Assembly: GCA_012797605.1 (NCBI GenBank)
Contig: JAAZOT010000021.1
Span: 1 to 45,044, forward strand
Source of the DNA: Spirochaetales bacterium
GTDB taxonomy: Bacteria; Spirochaetota; JAAYUW01
Direction of reading: 5' to 3'
Length of the DNA: 45,044 bases
Shown here: positions 1 to 7,855 of the stretch, in pieces
Numbering within the stretch: position 1 is the stretch's first letter
Layout: each line of letters begins with the position of its first letter
Made by a program: the position numbers and the translations under genes
The notes under the pieces: generated by a model
Seen by the model: the letters and a program-made list of their open reading frames with translations, nothing else
The model's database searches: none
What the model was told of the DNA's origin: nothing

Positions 1-211
1 TGAATTTTTATTATACTATGGATTATTAGTTGGTTCTTGCCTCGGAGGTAATATCACTCCATTTGGTGCTTCTGCTAATGTTGTTTCTGTAGGTCTTTTA
101 AAAAAAGAAGGTTACAAAACAAATTTTTGGGACTTTGTTAAGATTGGTCTTCCTTTTACTTTAATTTCAACAATTGTTGCAGCCACAATTAACTGGTTTT
201 TAATGAGATAG
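1..211 (+). CDS. C-terminal fragment of an ArsB/NhaD-type ion permease (5' end outside window)
   Basis: This reading frame is open from base 2 to a TAG at 209-211 and gives 69 residues; it is missing from the ORF track because its start lies outside the window. It contains GGNITPFGASANVVSVGL followed by a hydrophobic segment ending in NWFLMR. The G-N-x-T-x-x-G-A-S-A-N pattern is typical of the last half-repeat of ion-transporter superfamily permeases (ArsB, NhaD, P-protein/CitM type), which move anions or Na+ across the inner membrane. Substrate cannot be read from the fragment. It converges on the RNase H gene, with only 3 bases between the two stop codons. Confidence 0.75.
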   Translation, partial: EFLLYYGLLVGSCLGGNITPFGASANVVSVGLLKKEGYKTNFWDFVKIGLPFTLISTIVAATINWFLMR

Positions 212-214
212 GAT

Positions 215-979
215 TTAAATATTTGATGCTTTTTTGGCAAGTTTATCAACTAGTTCATTAAAATAATCTCCACTATGTGCTTCAATTTTTATAAATTTCA
301 AATTTAAATTTTTTTCTAAAATTAGCTTTTTGATTTTGTGTATAATATCTTCTATATTCTTGCTTTTAACCTTCCAGTCTCCATTTATCCACTTTTCTAT
401 ACCCTTATAATCATAATAAATGCTTGCTTGTATTATGTTATTTTCATTTAGCCAAATTAAACTTTTATATAATGCATATATTTCAGCAATTACCTGTTTT
501 GTTTTATCTTCATTTTCATCGTATACACCAAAATCCTTGTGAATTACTTCAAATTCTTTTACTACACAAAAAGCCCATCCTGCTTTTTTAGTTTTTTCAT
601 TGTAAGATCCATCCACATAGATTCTTAACATATTTTTATCTAAAATATCATCATCTTCTGATTTAATATTATTTATTTTTTCATTACTAACATTGCTAAA
701 ATCTAATAAATTAATCTGATTTTGGGTGTGATTAAAAATTTGAATAATAATTGAATCGTAATCTGTATTTTTTGTTATAAGAAGTCTATAACTATTTGAT
801 GATGGTTTGTAGTAAATCTTGATTTTTAAAGATTCAAAATCTTTTAATTCTTTGGTTTTTATTTCGCTTATAAAATGATAATCATGAAAAATTGGTTCTG
901 AAATTTCAATTTTGTGTTTTAAAAGATTTGATTTAAAGATTTCATAAAAGTCTTTTAATTTATCCATTTCTTTAAACAT
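215..979 (-). CDS. rnhA: Ribonuclease HI family protein with an uncharacterised N-terminal region
   Basis: The C-terminal half (about residues 115-254) is an RNase H fold: first acidic residue in YVDGSYNEKTKKAGWAF, the glutamate in AEIYALYKSLIWL, an aspartate in YYDYKGIEKW, and the final His/Asp pair in EAHSGDYFNELVDKLAKKA. These are the metal-binding residues that cut RNA in RNA-DNA hybrids. About 115 residues precede the domain and do not look like the usual viroplasmin-type hybrid-binding domain. At 254 aa the protein is well above the roughly 150 aa of plain RNase HI. The ATG at 967 (MDKLKDF) is an alternative start; neither candidate has a strong ribosome-binding site. Confidence 0.8.
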   Translation of the reverse strand: MFKEMDKLKDFYEIFKSNLLKHKIEISEPIFHDYHFISEIKTKELKDFESLKIKIYYKPSSNSYRLLITKNTDYDSIIIQIFNHTQNQINLLDFSNVSNEKINNIKSEDDDILDKNMLRIYVDGSYNEKTKKAGWAFCVVKEFEVIHKDFGVYDENEDKTKQVIAEIYALYKSLIWLNENNIIQASIYYDYKGIEKWINGDWKVKSKNIEDIIHKIKKLILEKNLNLKFIKIEAHSGDYFNELVDKLAKKASNI

Positions 980-1177
980 AGGTACTAAAATATACCAAAA
1001 TCCAGTCTTATTGCAAATTTTTTAATCAAAAATATATTTATCAAAAAATTTACTTTTCTGATAGTTTTTTATTAAATTATTAATAGATAAAATAATTTTT
1101 ATGTATATTTAATAAATAAACTGAAGTTTTAGATTATATATTCTATAAAATTTATTTTGGAGAAACAGGATTTTAAA

Positions 1178-2332
1178 ATGAAAAAAATAATTTTTGCATC
1201 CCATGATGCAGGTGGTGGTCATCGTGCCCCTGCAGAAGCAATACATAAAGCTTTAAATGAACTTTTCCCTGGCAAATATGATTCTGTAGTTATAGATTTT
1301 ATTGATGCTGTTGGATGTAAAAATTTAGCAGAAAACTCAAAAAAGAACTGGGACAAAATGCTTGCAATGCCATTTATTAATAAATTAGGAATAATTTTTC
1401 TTGAACTTTTCCCTTTTGTTATAAAAATCTATTATAATATTTACTTAAAAACATTTTTCCCACTTTTGGAAAAATTCTTAGGTGAAAATAAGATAGATTG
1501 TATTTTCTCTACTCATTTTTTTAATTCATATGCTCTTACTTTAATGAAAAAAAAGAATAAAGTAAATTTTCCAGTTTTTCAATTTATAGCTGAAATATAT
1601 GATGTTTCAGTCATATGGCACTTCGGAAACACATTCCCATATATCGTATGTTCAGAAAAAGCGAAACAACTATTATTAAAAAGAAAAACAAGAGAAGATC
1701 TTATACATGTTTTCCCTTACCCGATAAAGCCTCATTTCACTGAAATAAATAGAAGTAGAAATGAAATTAAAAAATCCATTGGTATAAACAATATTTTCCC
1801 AACTTTATTAATATCATTTGGAGCTCAAGGTGTTGGTAATATTGAAAAATTTATAGATATATTGGTAAATAACAAGCTTAATATGAACATAGTTGTAATA
1901 ACTGGAAAAAATAAAAAATTATATAAAAAGCTCGTAAGAGAGTATAGAGGGATTAGAAATGGTTTCCCTAGTATTTACATTTTAGGTTTTGTATCAAATA
2001 TGAATGAGATAATCTATGCTTCTGATTTTTGTTTTATAAAACCAGGACCTGCAACTACTATGGAGTGTTTGAGTTTAGGTAAACCTGTAATTTTCTATCT
2101 ATCTGCCACCTTTTCAGAATTCACAAATGTTCATTTTGCAGTAAAGAAGAAAGTCGGTTTTTATGCTATGGACAATGAATATCTATTTTTAAAATATGTA
2201 AAGAAACTTTTAGACGAAAAATATTACAACTCAATTATCAAAAATATGCAATATTTTTCGGTTTCAAATGGAGCATATCAAATAGCAGAATTTTTAGATA
2301 GATATTTAAGCAATTCAAAGGATCAAAATTAA
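1178..2332 (+). CDS. MGDG-synthase/UgtP-like diacylglycerol glycosyltransferase (GT28 family)
   Basis: Probably transfers a sugar from a nucleotide sugar to diacylglycerol or a similar lipid at the membrane. The N-terminus has the family signature ASHDAGGGHRAPAEAI. The C-terminal half has LLISFGAQGVGNIEKF, then VVITGKNKKLYKKL, then the donor-binding stretch FIKPGPATTMECLSLGKPVI. Both halves of the two-domain GT-B fold are present, at about 384 aa, typical for the family. The ORF track starts at a TTG at 1157, but the ATG at 1178 has AGGA seven bases upstream and gives the canonical MKKIIF start, so I use it. The lipid substrate is not determinable from sequence alone. Confidence 0.82.
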   Translation: MKKIIFASHDAGGGHRAPAEAIHKALNELFPGKYDSVVIDFIDAVGCKNLAENSKKNWDKMLAMPFINKLGIIFLELFPFVIKIYYNIYLKTFFPLLEKFLGENKIDCIFSTHFFNSYALTLMKKKNKVNFPVFQFIAEIYDVSVIWHFGNTFPYIVCSEKAKQLLLKRKTREDLIHVFPYPIKPHFTEINRSRNEIKKSIGINNIFPTLLISFGAQGVGNIEKFIDILVNNKLNMNIVVITGKNKKLYKKLVREYRGIRNGFPSIYILGFVSNMNEIIYASDFCFIKPGPATTMECLSLGKPVIFYLSATFSEFTNVHFAVKKKVGFYAMDNEYLFLKYVKKLLDEKYYNSIIKNMQYFSVSNGAYQIAEFLDRYLSNSKDQN

Positions 2333-2417
2333 CTATATTTTTTAACAATAATTTTTATTAAATCAATTGAACCAATATTAAAAAATTTATTGCCCTAGGT
2401 TTTTTATAGCATAACTT

Positions 2418-4583
2418 TTAACTATGAATTAATGCATTAATTAAAATTAGAAAGCTAGAAAAAACTATAGCAACCATACTCATAAGTTTTATAAGAATAT
2501 TTATAGATGGACCAGCAGTATCTTTCAAGGGATCCCCTACGGTATCTCCAACCACTGCAGCTTTATGCTGGATAGAGTTTTTCCCACCATGTTTTCCTTT
2601 TTCAATAAATTTTTTAGAATTATCCCAAGCTCCCCCGCAATTTGCCATCATTATTGCAAGAACAAAGCCAGAAGCTGTGGCTCCAGCCAATAGAGCTATT
2701 ACTGAAACAGGTCCAAATAGAATACCGGTAATTATTGGTGCAATAATTGCAATCAAAGAAGGAAGTATCATTTCATGTTGCGCACTTTTCGTAGATATTA
2801 ATATACATTTTGCGTATTCTGGTTTAGTTTTATGATCCATAATACCAGGAATTTCCTTAAACTGTCTTCTCACTTCAACAACCATTTTACCTGCTGCTTT
2901 CCCGACAGCTTCCATTAAAAGTGCACTAAAGAAAAAAGGAAGAACTGCTCCTATAATAAGTCCAGCTATTGTATATGGATTGACTAATCCAGAAATAGAT
3001 ATTGATTCTTTTAAGTTTAAAAGATAGTTTTCAAATTTTAAGTTGGCAGGGTTACTTAAAATAGTACTTATTCCTTCAAAAAGTTTATTTCGAAATTCTG
3101 CAATAAGAGCAAGTGCCGTCAATGCTGCTGAACCTATAGCAAAACCTTTACCAGTTGCTGCGGTTGTATTTCCAAGTGCATCTAGATTATCAGTCCTCAT
3201 CCTTACTCTTGGAGCAAGTCTTGCCATCTGAGCTATTCCTCCAGCATTATCTGCAACTGGACCATATGCGTCTGTAGCTAAAGTTATACCTAAAGTAGAA
3301 AGCATTCCAACAGCTGCGAGTCCTATCCCATAAAGACCAAGATCAAGTACTTTTAAGCCTCCTGCTGCTATATAGGCTACAACAATAGCTGTAGCTATTG
3401 TAATAACTGGAATAAGAGTAGATCTCATTCCCAGACCTAAACCAGATATTATGATAGTTGCCGTTCCAGTTTCTGATGATTCTGCTAATCTTTGTGTTGG
3501 TTTATATGTATCTGATGTATAATATTCAGTAAAAAATCCAATAATTATACCAGAAAAAAGCCCCACAAGCATTGAAAACCATAAATTAATATAGATTTTC
3601 CCAAAATAAAAATAGATAAAAATACCTGAAAAAATAGCGATACAAACTGTTGCAAAATATATGCCTCGCCTTATAGCATAAAGTAATGTTCTTGTGGAAG
3701 CATTTTCTTTGGCTCTTACAAAAAATGAACCAATTATAGAAAAAATTATACCTAAAGAAGCTATAAATAATGGAAGTTCAATTAATTTTAATGCTTCAAC
3801 CTTTATTCCATTTTTCATCGCTGTCATAGAAGCTACTGATCCCAATGCCATGGTAGCTACAATAGAGCCAACATAACTTTCATATAAATCCGCACCCATT
3901 CCAGCGACATCTCCAACATTATCTCCTACATTATCTGCTATTACTGCTGGATTTCTGGGATCATCCTCTGGAATTTCTGATTCAACCTTACCGACAAGAT
4001 CTGCTCCTACATCAGCAGCTTTTGTAAATATACCACCACCAACTCTAGCAAATAATGCCATTGTTGAAGCACCCATACCAAATGTAATCATAATAGGCGG
4101 TATATCAGCATCTTGTATATGAAATCCGAATTTCAATACAGTAAACCATATGGATAAATCTAAAAGTCCAAGCCCTACAACTGTCAATCCCATAACAGAA
4201 CCAGCGGAGAAAGCTATACGAAGGGCAGAATTTAAACTTTTTTTTGCAGCTTCTGTAGTTTTAGTATTTGATCTTGTCGCAATATTCATTCCTATAAATC
4301 CAGCAAGACCAGAAAAAAAACCACCAGTGATAAAAGCGAAAGGAACAAATATTGATAATAATTTAAAAACATAAGTTAATATAGAAAGTATTATAAAAAT
4401 ACCAATAAAAACCAAGCCAACAATGAAATATTGTCTTGAAAGATAAGCTTTAGCACCTTCTTGAATCGCCTTTGAGATTTCAACCATCGCCTCGGTTCCA
4501 TTTTCCTTTTTGTTTAAATAAAAAATGAGGTAAATTACGAATAATAACGCGATAATTGAACCAATCCATGAAGATAGAATCAT
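2418..4583 (-). CDS. hppA: Membrane-bound ion-pumping pyrophosphatase, predicted K+-dependent and Na+-translocating
   Basis: This integral membrane enzyme hydrolyses PPi and pumps cations; it is about 721 aa with some 16 hydrophobic segments. The PPi/Mg site is intact: [18 protein letters not shown] (184-201 in ORF numbering), the [17 protein letters not shown] stretch (219-235), and a C-terminal repeat with [20 protein letters not shown]. The cation site reads NTTAATGKG (474-481); Ala where K+-independent enzymes have Lys marks the K+-dependent class. The gate glutamate sits in DLYESY (E237), the position used by Na+ pumps, rather than four residues later as in plant H+ pumps. Start: the ATG at 4589 touches the AGGAG, so the ATG at 4583, six bases after it, is preferred. 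Family assignment is near certain; ion specificity is inferred. Confidence 0.95.
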   Translation of the reverse strand: MILSSWIGSIIALLFVIYLIFYLNKKENGTEAMVEISKAIQEGAKAYLSRQYFIVGLVFIGIFIILSILTYVFKLLSIFVPFAFITGGFFSGLAGFIGMNIATRSNTKTTEAAKKSLNSALRIAFSAGSVMGLTVVGLGLLDLSIWFTVLKFGFHIQDADIPPIMITFGMGASTMALFARVGGGIFTKAADVGADLVGKVESEIPEDDPRNPAVIADNVGDNVGDVAGMGADLYESYVGSIVATMALGSVASMTAMKNGIKVEALKLIELPLFIASLGIIFSIIGSFFVRAKENASTRTLLYAIRRGIYFATVCIAIFSGIFIYFYFGKIYINLWFSMLVGLFSGIIIGFFTEYYTSDTYKPTQRLAESSETGTATIIISGLGLGMRSTLIPVITIATAIVVAYIAAGGLKVLDLGLYGIGLAAVGMLSTLGITLATDAYGPVADNAGGIAQMARLAPRVRMRTDNLDALGNTTAATGKGFAIGSAALTALALIAEFRNKLFEGISTILSNPANLKFENYLLNLKESISISGLVNPYTIAGLIIGAVLPFFFSALLMEAVGKAAGKMVVEVRRQFKEIPGIMDHKTKPEYAKCILISTKSAQHEMILPSLIAIIAPIITGILFGPVSVIALLAGATASGFVLAIMMANCGGAWDNSKKFIEKGKHGGKNSIQHKAAVVGDTVGDPLKDTAGPSINILIKLMSMVAIVFSSFLILINALIHS

Positions 4584-4775
4584 TTTCATCTCCTTTTTTT
4601 ATTATTTAACAGTAAATCAAAGCTTAATATTATTAACCAACATTTATATTTAATAAATTTATATGACCTAATTTAACATTATTTTATAATTATTCAAGAT
4701 ATTTTTTATTGAATATAATTTGATTTTAATTATTATTTAGATAGTATAAAAAATAGAGATATTTTAGGAGTTTTT

Positions 4776-5417
4776 ATGGAAATCGAAAGAAGAACATATA
4801 ATGAAATTAATATTTCTAAAGCACTAGACAATTTTAAAAAAAGAAACTTTGATCCATATTTCTTCGAAAAAAAAGATATGGCTATCTCTTTTTTCTTTAA
4901 TAATGTTAATAAAGAACAAACCATTGGATATGGTGGGTCAAGAACATTATCTCAACTAAAGATTATAGAAAGGCTTAGAGATGAAGGTTTCAATCTTTTA
5001 GATAGAAATAATGAATCAAATACTGCTGAAACTCGTGCAAAACTTGAAAGAGAAACCTTTTTTGCTGATGTTTTCATAGCCTCAGTAAATGCCGTGTCGA
5101 TAGAAGGACAAATAGTCAGTCTTGATTTATGGGGTAACAGAGTTTGTGCTACTGGTTTTGGACCAAAAAATGTCTATCTATTTATTGGATATAACAAACT
5201 AGTTCAAGATTTAAATAGTGCTATTTATAGAACTAAAAATATTGCAGCAGTTATGAATGCAATAAGATTTAATAAAAAAACGCCTTGTACCAAAATTGGT
5301 AGATGTATTGATTGTTTTTCTGAGGATAGAATTTGTGCAACCATGACTATTATAGATTGGTGCCATCCAAAAGATAGAATTAAATTACTATTTATTAATG
5401 AAGAACTTGGATTTTAG
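4776..5417 (+). CDS. LUD-domain protein (LutC/YkgG-like), stand-alone
   Basis: A 213 aa soluble protein of the LUD family, whose best-known members are subunits of the LutABC L-lactate oxidation complex. Visible family features are TIGYGGSRTL near residue 50, FIASVNAVSIEGQIVSLD, and a C-terminal cysteine set in TPCTKIGRCIDCFSEDRIC (spacing C-x5-C-x2-C-x7-C) that could bind a metal or cluster. A clean AGGAG lies five bases before the ATG. No lutA or lutB homologue is adjacent, so a role in lactate oxidation is not supported here; stand-alone LUD proteins mostly lack a known function. Confidence 0.8.
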   Translation: MEIERRTYNEINISKALDNFKKRNFDPYFFEKKDMAISFFFNNVNKEQTIGYGGSRTLSQLKIIERLRDEGFNLLDRNNESNTAETRAKLERETFFADVFIASVNAVSIEGQIVSLDLWGNRVCATGFGPKNVYLFIGYNKLVQDLNSAIYRTKNIAAVMNAIRFNKKTPCTKIGRCIDCFSEDRICATMTIIDWCHPKDRIKLLFINEELGF

Positions 5418-5507
5418 TTTTTTATAATGTTGAAGTATAGAACTTCTAAAAATTAAAGATTTCATATTTGATTTTAATTATTAATTTTTGAATTTTACTA
5501 ATAAAAT

Positions 5508-5786
5508 TTAATAAAAGGTGATTCCTATAATTTCTTTTTCATTTTCTTCTTCTAGTCGAACAACTGTCCCTTCAAATTTTAAATATGAAGTATCTGATGC
5601 AAGAACAAAACTAACTAAGCAACCTATAGGTATTTCATTTTTAATATCTTTCTTTTCTACATAGCAAGAAGCTCCACAAGCTGAAATATCTTTTAAACTT
5701 CCTTCTACTGTCTTATCTTGTAATGTCAATATTATTTTATATGGTAAACTTACTCTTTCATGTCTTCTTCTATCTTTTTCTTTCAC
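5508..5786 (-). CDS. Single-domain PilZ protein (cyclic-di-GMP receptor)
   Basis: At 92 aa this protein is essentially only a PilZ domain. The two cyclic-di-GMP contact motifs are present: RRRHERV near the N-terminus (RxxxR type) and DISACGASC (D/N-x-S-x-x-G type). The start is GTG with AAGGAG seven bases upstream, and that site overlaps the TAA stop of the upstream phosphofructokinase gene (10 bases between the genes), implying translational coupling. Motifs for ligand binding are intact; the partner it controls is unknown. Confidence 0.85.
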   Translation of the reverse strand: MKEKDRRRHERVSLPYKIILTLQDKTVEGSLKDISACGASCYVEKKDIKNEIPIGCLVSFVLASDTSYLKFEGTVVRLEEENEKEIIGITFY

Positions 5787-5796
5787 TTTTTACTCC

Positions 5797-6819
5797 TTAA
5801 TCCAATAACATAGAAGCTAAGTCTATATAATATTTATTAACAAGTCTGCGTTGGTTAATTGCATTAGAAATGGGGTAAGAGTAAACCTTTCCATTTTCAC
5901 ATCCAATAGTCACACCATGGACATCTTTTTCGCAAAGCTTTATCGCTTCAAAAGCTAATCTATCAGCCAAAACAACATCATAAACATCAGGAGTCCCACC
6001 TCTTTGAATGTATGATAAAATTACAACTTTCGGTTTTCTATAACCTTTCTGTGAAATTAAATCAGATATGGTGAATGTAATTCCAGTCAATTCTGCTTCA
6101 CTATAAATCTCATCATCATCTAATTCTCTTTTTATTCCTTTACACTCTACCCCTTCTGCTATTAGTATTATATTATCTAAATAACCTTTTTCTCTTCTTG
6201 TAGAAAACAATTTTATCATGTCATCGATATCAATTATCCCCATTTCTGGTATAAAAAATCCTTCAACCTTTGTTGTCATTGCAGAAAAAACAGTTAGCCA
6301 TCCAGCTTTTCTTCCCATAGTTTCAATCAAAATATCTCTTTCATGAGACTCATTTGTAGTTCTAATTGTTTCAATCGCGCTTACTATATTTTTGACTGAC
6401 GAATAAAATCCTAAAGAAAAATCAGTACCATTAATATCATTATCTATTGTCTGAGGAATTGTTATTAAAGGAATTCCTGCATTTGATAGTTGTAAAGCTA
6501 TTCTATGTGTATCAAATGAACCTATTACAATTATTTGATCAATGGATAATTGAGAGATCCATAGTTTTATCTTAATTACATTTTCTTCATTTTTTAATGG
6601 GTTAAATTTAGAATTTTTTAATATAGATCCACCAGTAAATGCTATGTTTTTTACATCTGATTCTGTTAGTAAAGTATATTCACCGTGAATTAATCCTTCC
6701 CAACCACGATAAACACCATATAGAGTATGCCCTCTTTTTGCACAAAAATAATAAAGGCTTCTGATGAAAGCATTTATACCAGGAGAATCTCCACCAGCAG
6801 ATAAAACTGCTATATTCAT
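5797..6819 (-). CDS. Phosphofructokinase family protein with an altered phosphoryl-donor site
   Basis: A 340 aa protein that aligns over its whole length with bacterial PfkA. Conserved: N-terminal GGDSPG (9-14), the catalytic TIDNDI (124-129), the sugar-phosphate arginine in SHER (161), MGR (168-170) and YIQRGG (260-265). Not conserved: the donor loop, normally GGDGS (ATP enzymes), GGDDS or GGEDT (PPi-like enzymes), reads GSFDT (100-104), so the Mg-nucleotide acidic residue is a phenylalanine. The residue before TIDND is Gln instead of Gly (ATP type) or Lys (PPi type). The retained Asp of GSFDT argues for PPi ancestry. It could be active with an unusual donor, or a regulatory paralogue. It forms an operon with the downstream PilZ gene. 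Confidence 0.85.
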   Translation of the reverse strand: MNIAVLSAGGDSPGINAFIRSLYYFCAKRGHTLYGVYRGWEGLIHGEYTLLTESDVKNIAFTGGSILKNSKFNPLKNEENVIKIKLWISQLSIDQIIVIGSFDTHRIALQLSNAGIPLITIPQTIDNDINGTDFSLGFYSSVKNIVSAIETIRTTNESHERDILIETMGRKAGWLTVFSAMTTKVEGFFIPEMGIIDIDDMIKLFSTRREKGYLDNIILIAEGVECKGIKRELDDDEIYSEAELTGITFTISDLISQKGYRKPKVVILSYIQRGGTPDVYDVVLADRLAFEAIKLCEKDVHGVTIGCENGKVYSYPISNAINQRRLVNKYYIDLASMLLD

Positions 6820-6957
6820 TTTAAAATAACCACCATTAATCTTTCTAATTAAAATTATAAGATTAACTTTAATATTTTCAACATCAAATTTAAATTTATC
6901 TTGAAAAAAGAAAATATCTTGTATTAATTAATAACGACAATAAATTAAGGAGATAAA

Positions 6958-7848
6958 ATGAACTTTAAGAATCTTTTAGATAAGATTTCAAACAGAAATG
7001 AAAAAATTAGAAAGATAGGTGTAGCTGGTGCAGAAAACGACCATATATTGGAAGCATGTATAAAAGCCAAAAAGATGAATATAGCGGATTTTATTCTTGT
7101 TGGAGATTCTAATAAAATTCTTGAAACATTGGATCAACTTAATATTAACAAAGACTATTTTGAAATTATAAATATCGAAAATGATTCGAAAAAAGCTCAA
7201 AAATGCTGTGAATTATTCAAAGATAAAAAAGCTGACCTTATAATGAAAGGTTCTGTAAGCACTCCAACTCTTTTGAAAGAAGTGTTAAAGGAAGAATATG
7301 GGATTAGAGGGAGTGGATTTTTATCTCATATTGCTTGCATAGAATTTCAAGATAGGCTTCTTGGTATTACGGATGGTGGTTTGAATATTGCTCCAACTTT
7401 AGAAGAAAAAGTAAAAATTGTCCAAAATGCTATAGATTTTTACAGAAAAATTGGTGTGGAAAAGCCAAAAGTTGCAATGACATGTGCAATTGAAATCCCA
7501 AATCCTAAGATGCAAGCTACTGTTGATGCTTCTATTATAGCAAAGATGTCTGAAAGAGGTGATATTAAAGGTGGGATAGTCGACGGACCTCTTGGTCTGG
7601 ATAATGCTTTAAATATTGAAGCTGCAAAGATTAAAAAAATTGTTTCACCAGTCGCTGGATTTGCAGATATTATAGTAGCTCCAGATATAGAAGCTGCTAA
7701 TATGACAGCCAAAGGAATTATCTATACAAGCAAACCACAAAATGGTGGGGTAATAATAGGATCTTTAACTCCTATTATTCTTTTATCAAGAGCCGATGAT
7801 GCTGATACTAAATTTAACTCAATTTTACTCGCATTAAATGGTATATAG
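6958..7848 (+). CDS. ptb: Phosphate butyryltransferase / phosphate acyltransferase (Ptb family)
   Basis: This 296 aa protein has the phosphate acetyl/butyryltransferase fold: DLIMKGSVSTPTLLKEVL, then ITDGGLNIAPTLEEKVKIV, GGIVDGPLGLDNAL, and the C-terminal DIIVAPDIEAANMTAKGIIY. It exchanges CoA for phosphate on acyl-CoA, making acyl-phosphate for ATP formation by an acyl kinase. The length and N-terminus resemble Ptb more than the longer Pta. A strong site (AAGGAG) lies five bases upstream of the ATG. No butyrate kinase gene is adjacent, so acyl-chain preference cannot be judged from context. Confidence 0.85.
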   Translation: MNFKNLLDKISNRNEKIRKIGVAGAENDHILEACIKAKKMNIADFILVGDSNKILETLDQLNINKDYFEIINIENDSKKAQKCCELFKDKKADLIMKGSVSTPTLLKEVLKEEYGIRGSGFLSHIACIEFQDRLLGITDGGLNIAPTLEEKVKIVQNAIDFYRKIGVEKPKVAMTCAIEIPNPKMQATVDASIIAKMSERGDIKGGIVDGPLGLDNALNIEAAKIKKIVSPVAGFADIIVAPDIEAANMTAKGIIYTSKPQNGGVIIGSLTPIILLSRADDADTKFNSILLALNGI

Positions 7849-7855
7849 TTTTTAA

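Noticed and set aside
1157-1177. TTG start of the glycosyltransferase ORF
   Set aside because: The ATG at 1178 has a correctly spaced AGGA and gives the family's normal N-terminus.
2427-2442. Perfect palindrome AATTAATGCATTAATT near the end of hppA
   Set aside because: Lies within coding sequence and in low-complexity AT DNA; no repeated copies seen.
3043-4374. Three short plus-strand ORFs (3043-3231, 3694-3876, 4150-4374) inside hppA
   Set aside because: They are antisense shadows of a strongly conserved membrane protein gene, with no ribosome-binding sites or recognisable domains.
4733-4924. 63 aa minus-strand ORF over the start of the LUD gene
   Set aside because: Antisense to a well-supported coding start; composition is that of a shadow frame.
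5418-5507. GAAGT/ACTTC hairpin after the LUD gene as a terminator
   Set aside because: Only five pairs and no T run follows in either direction.
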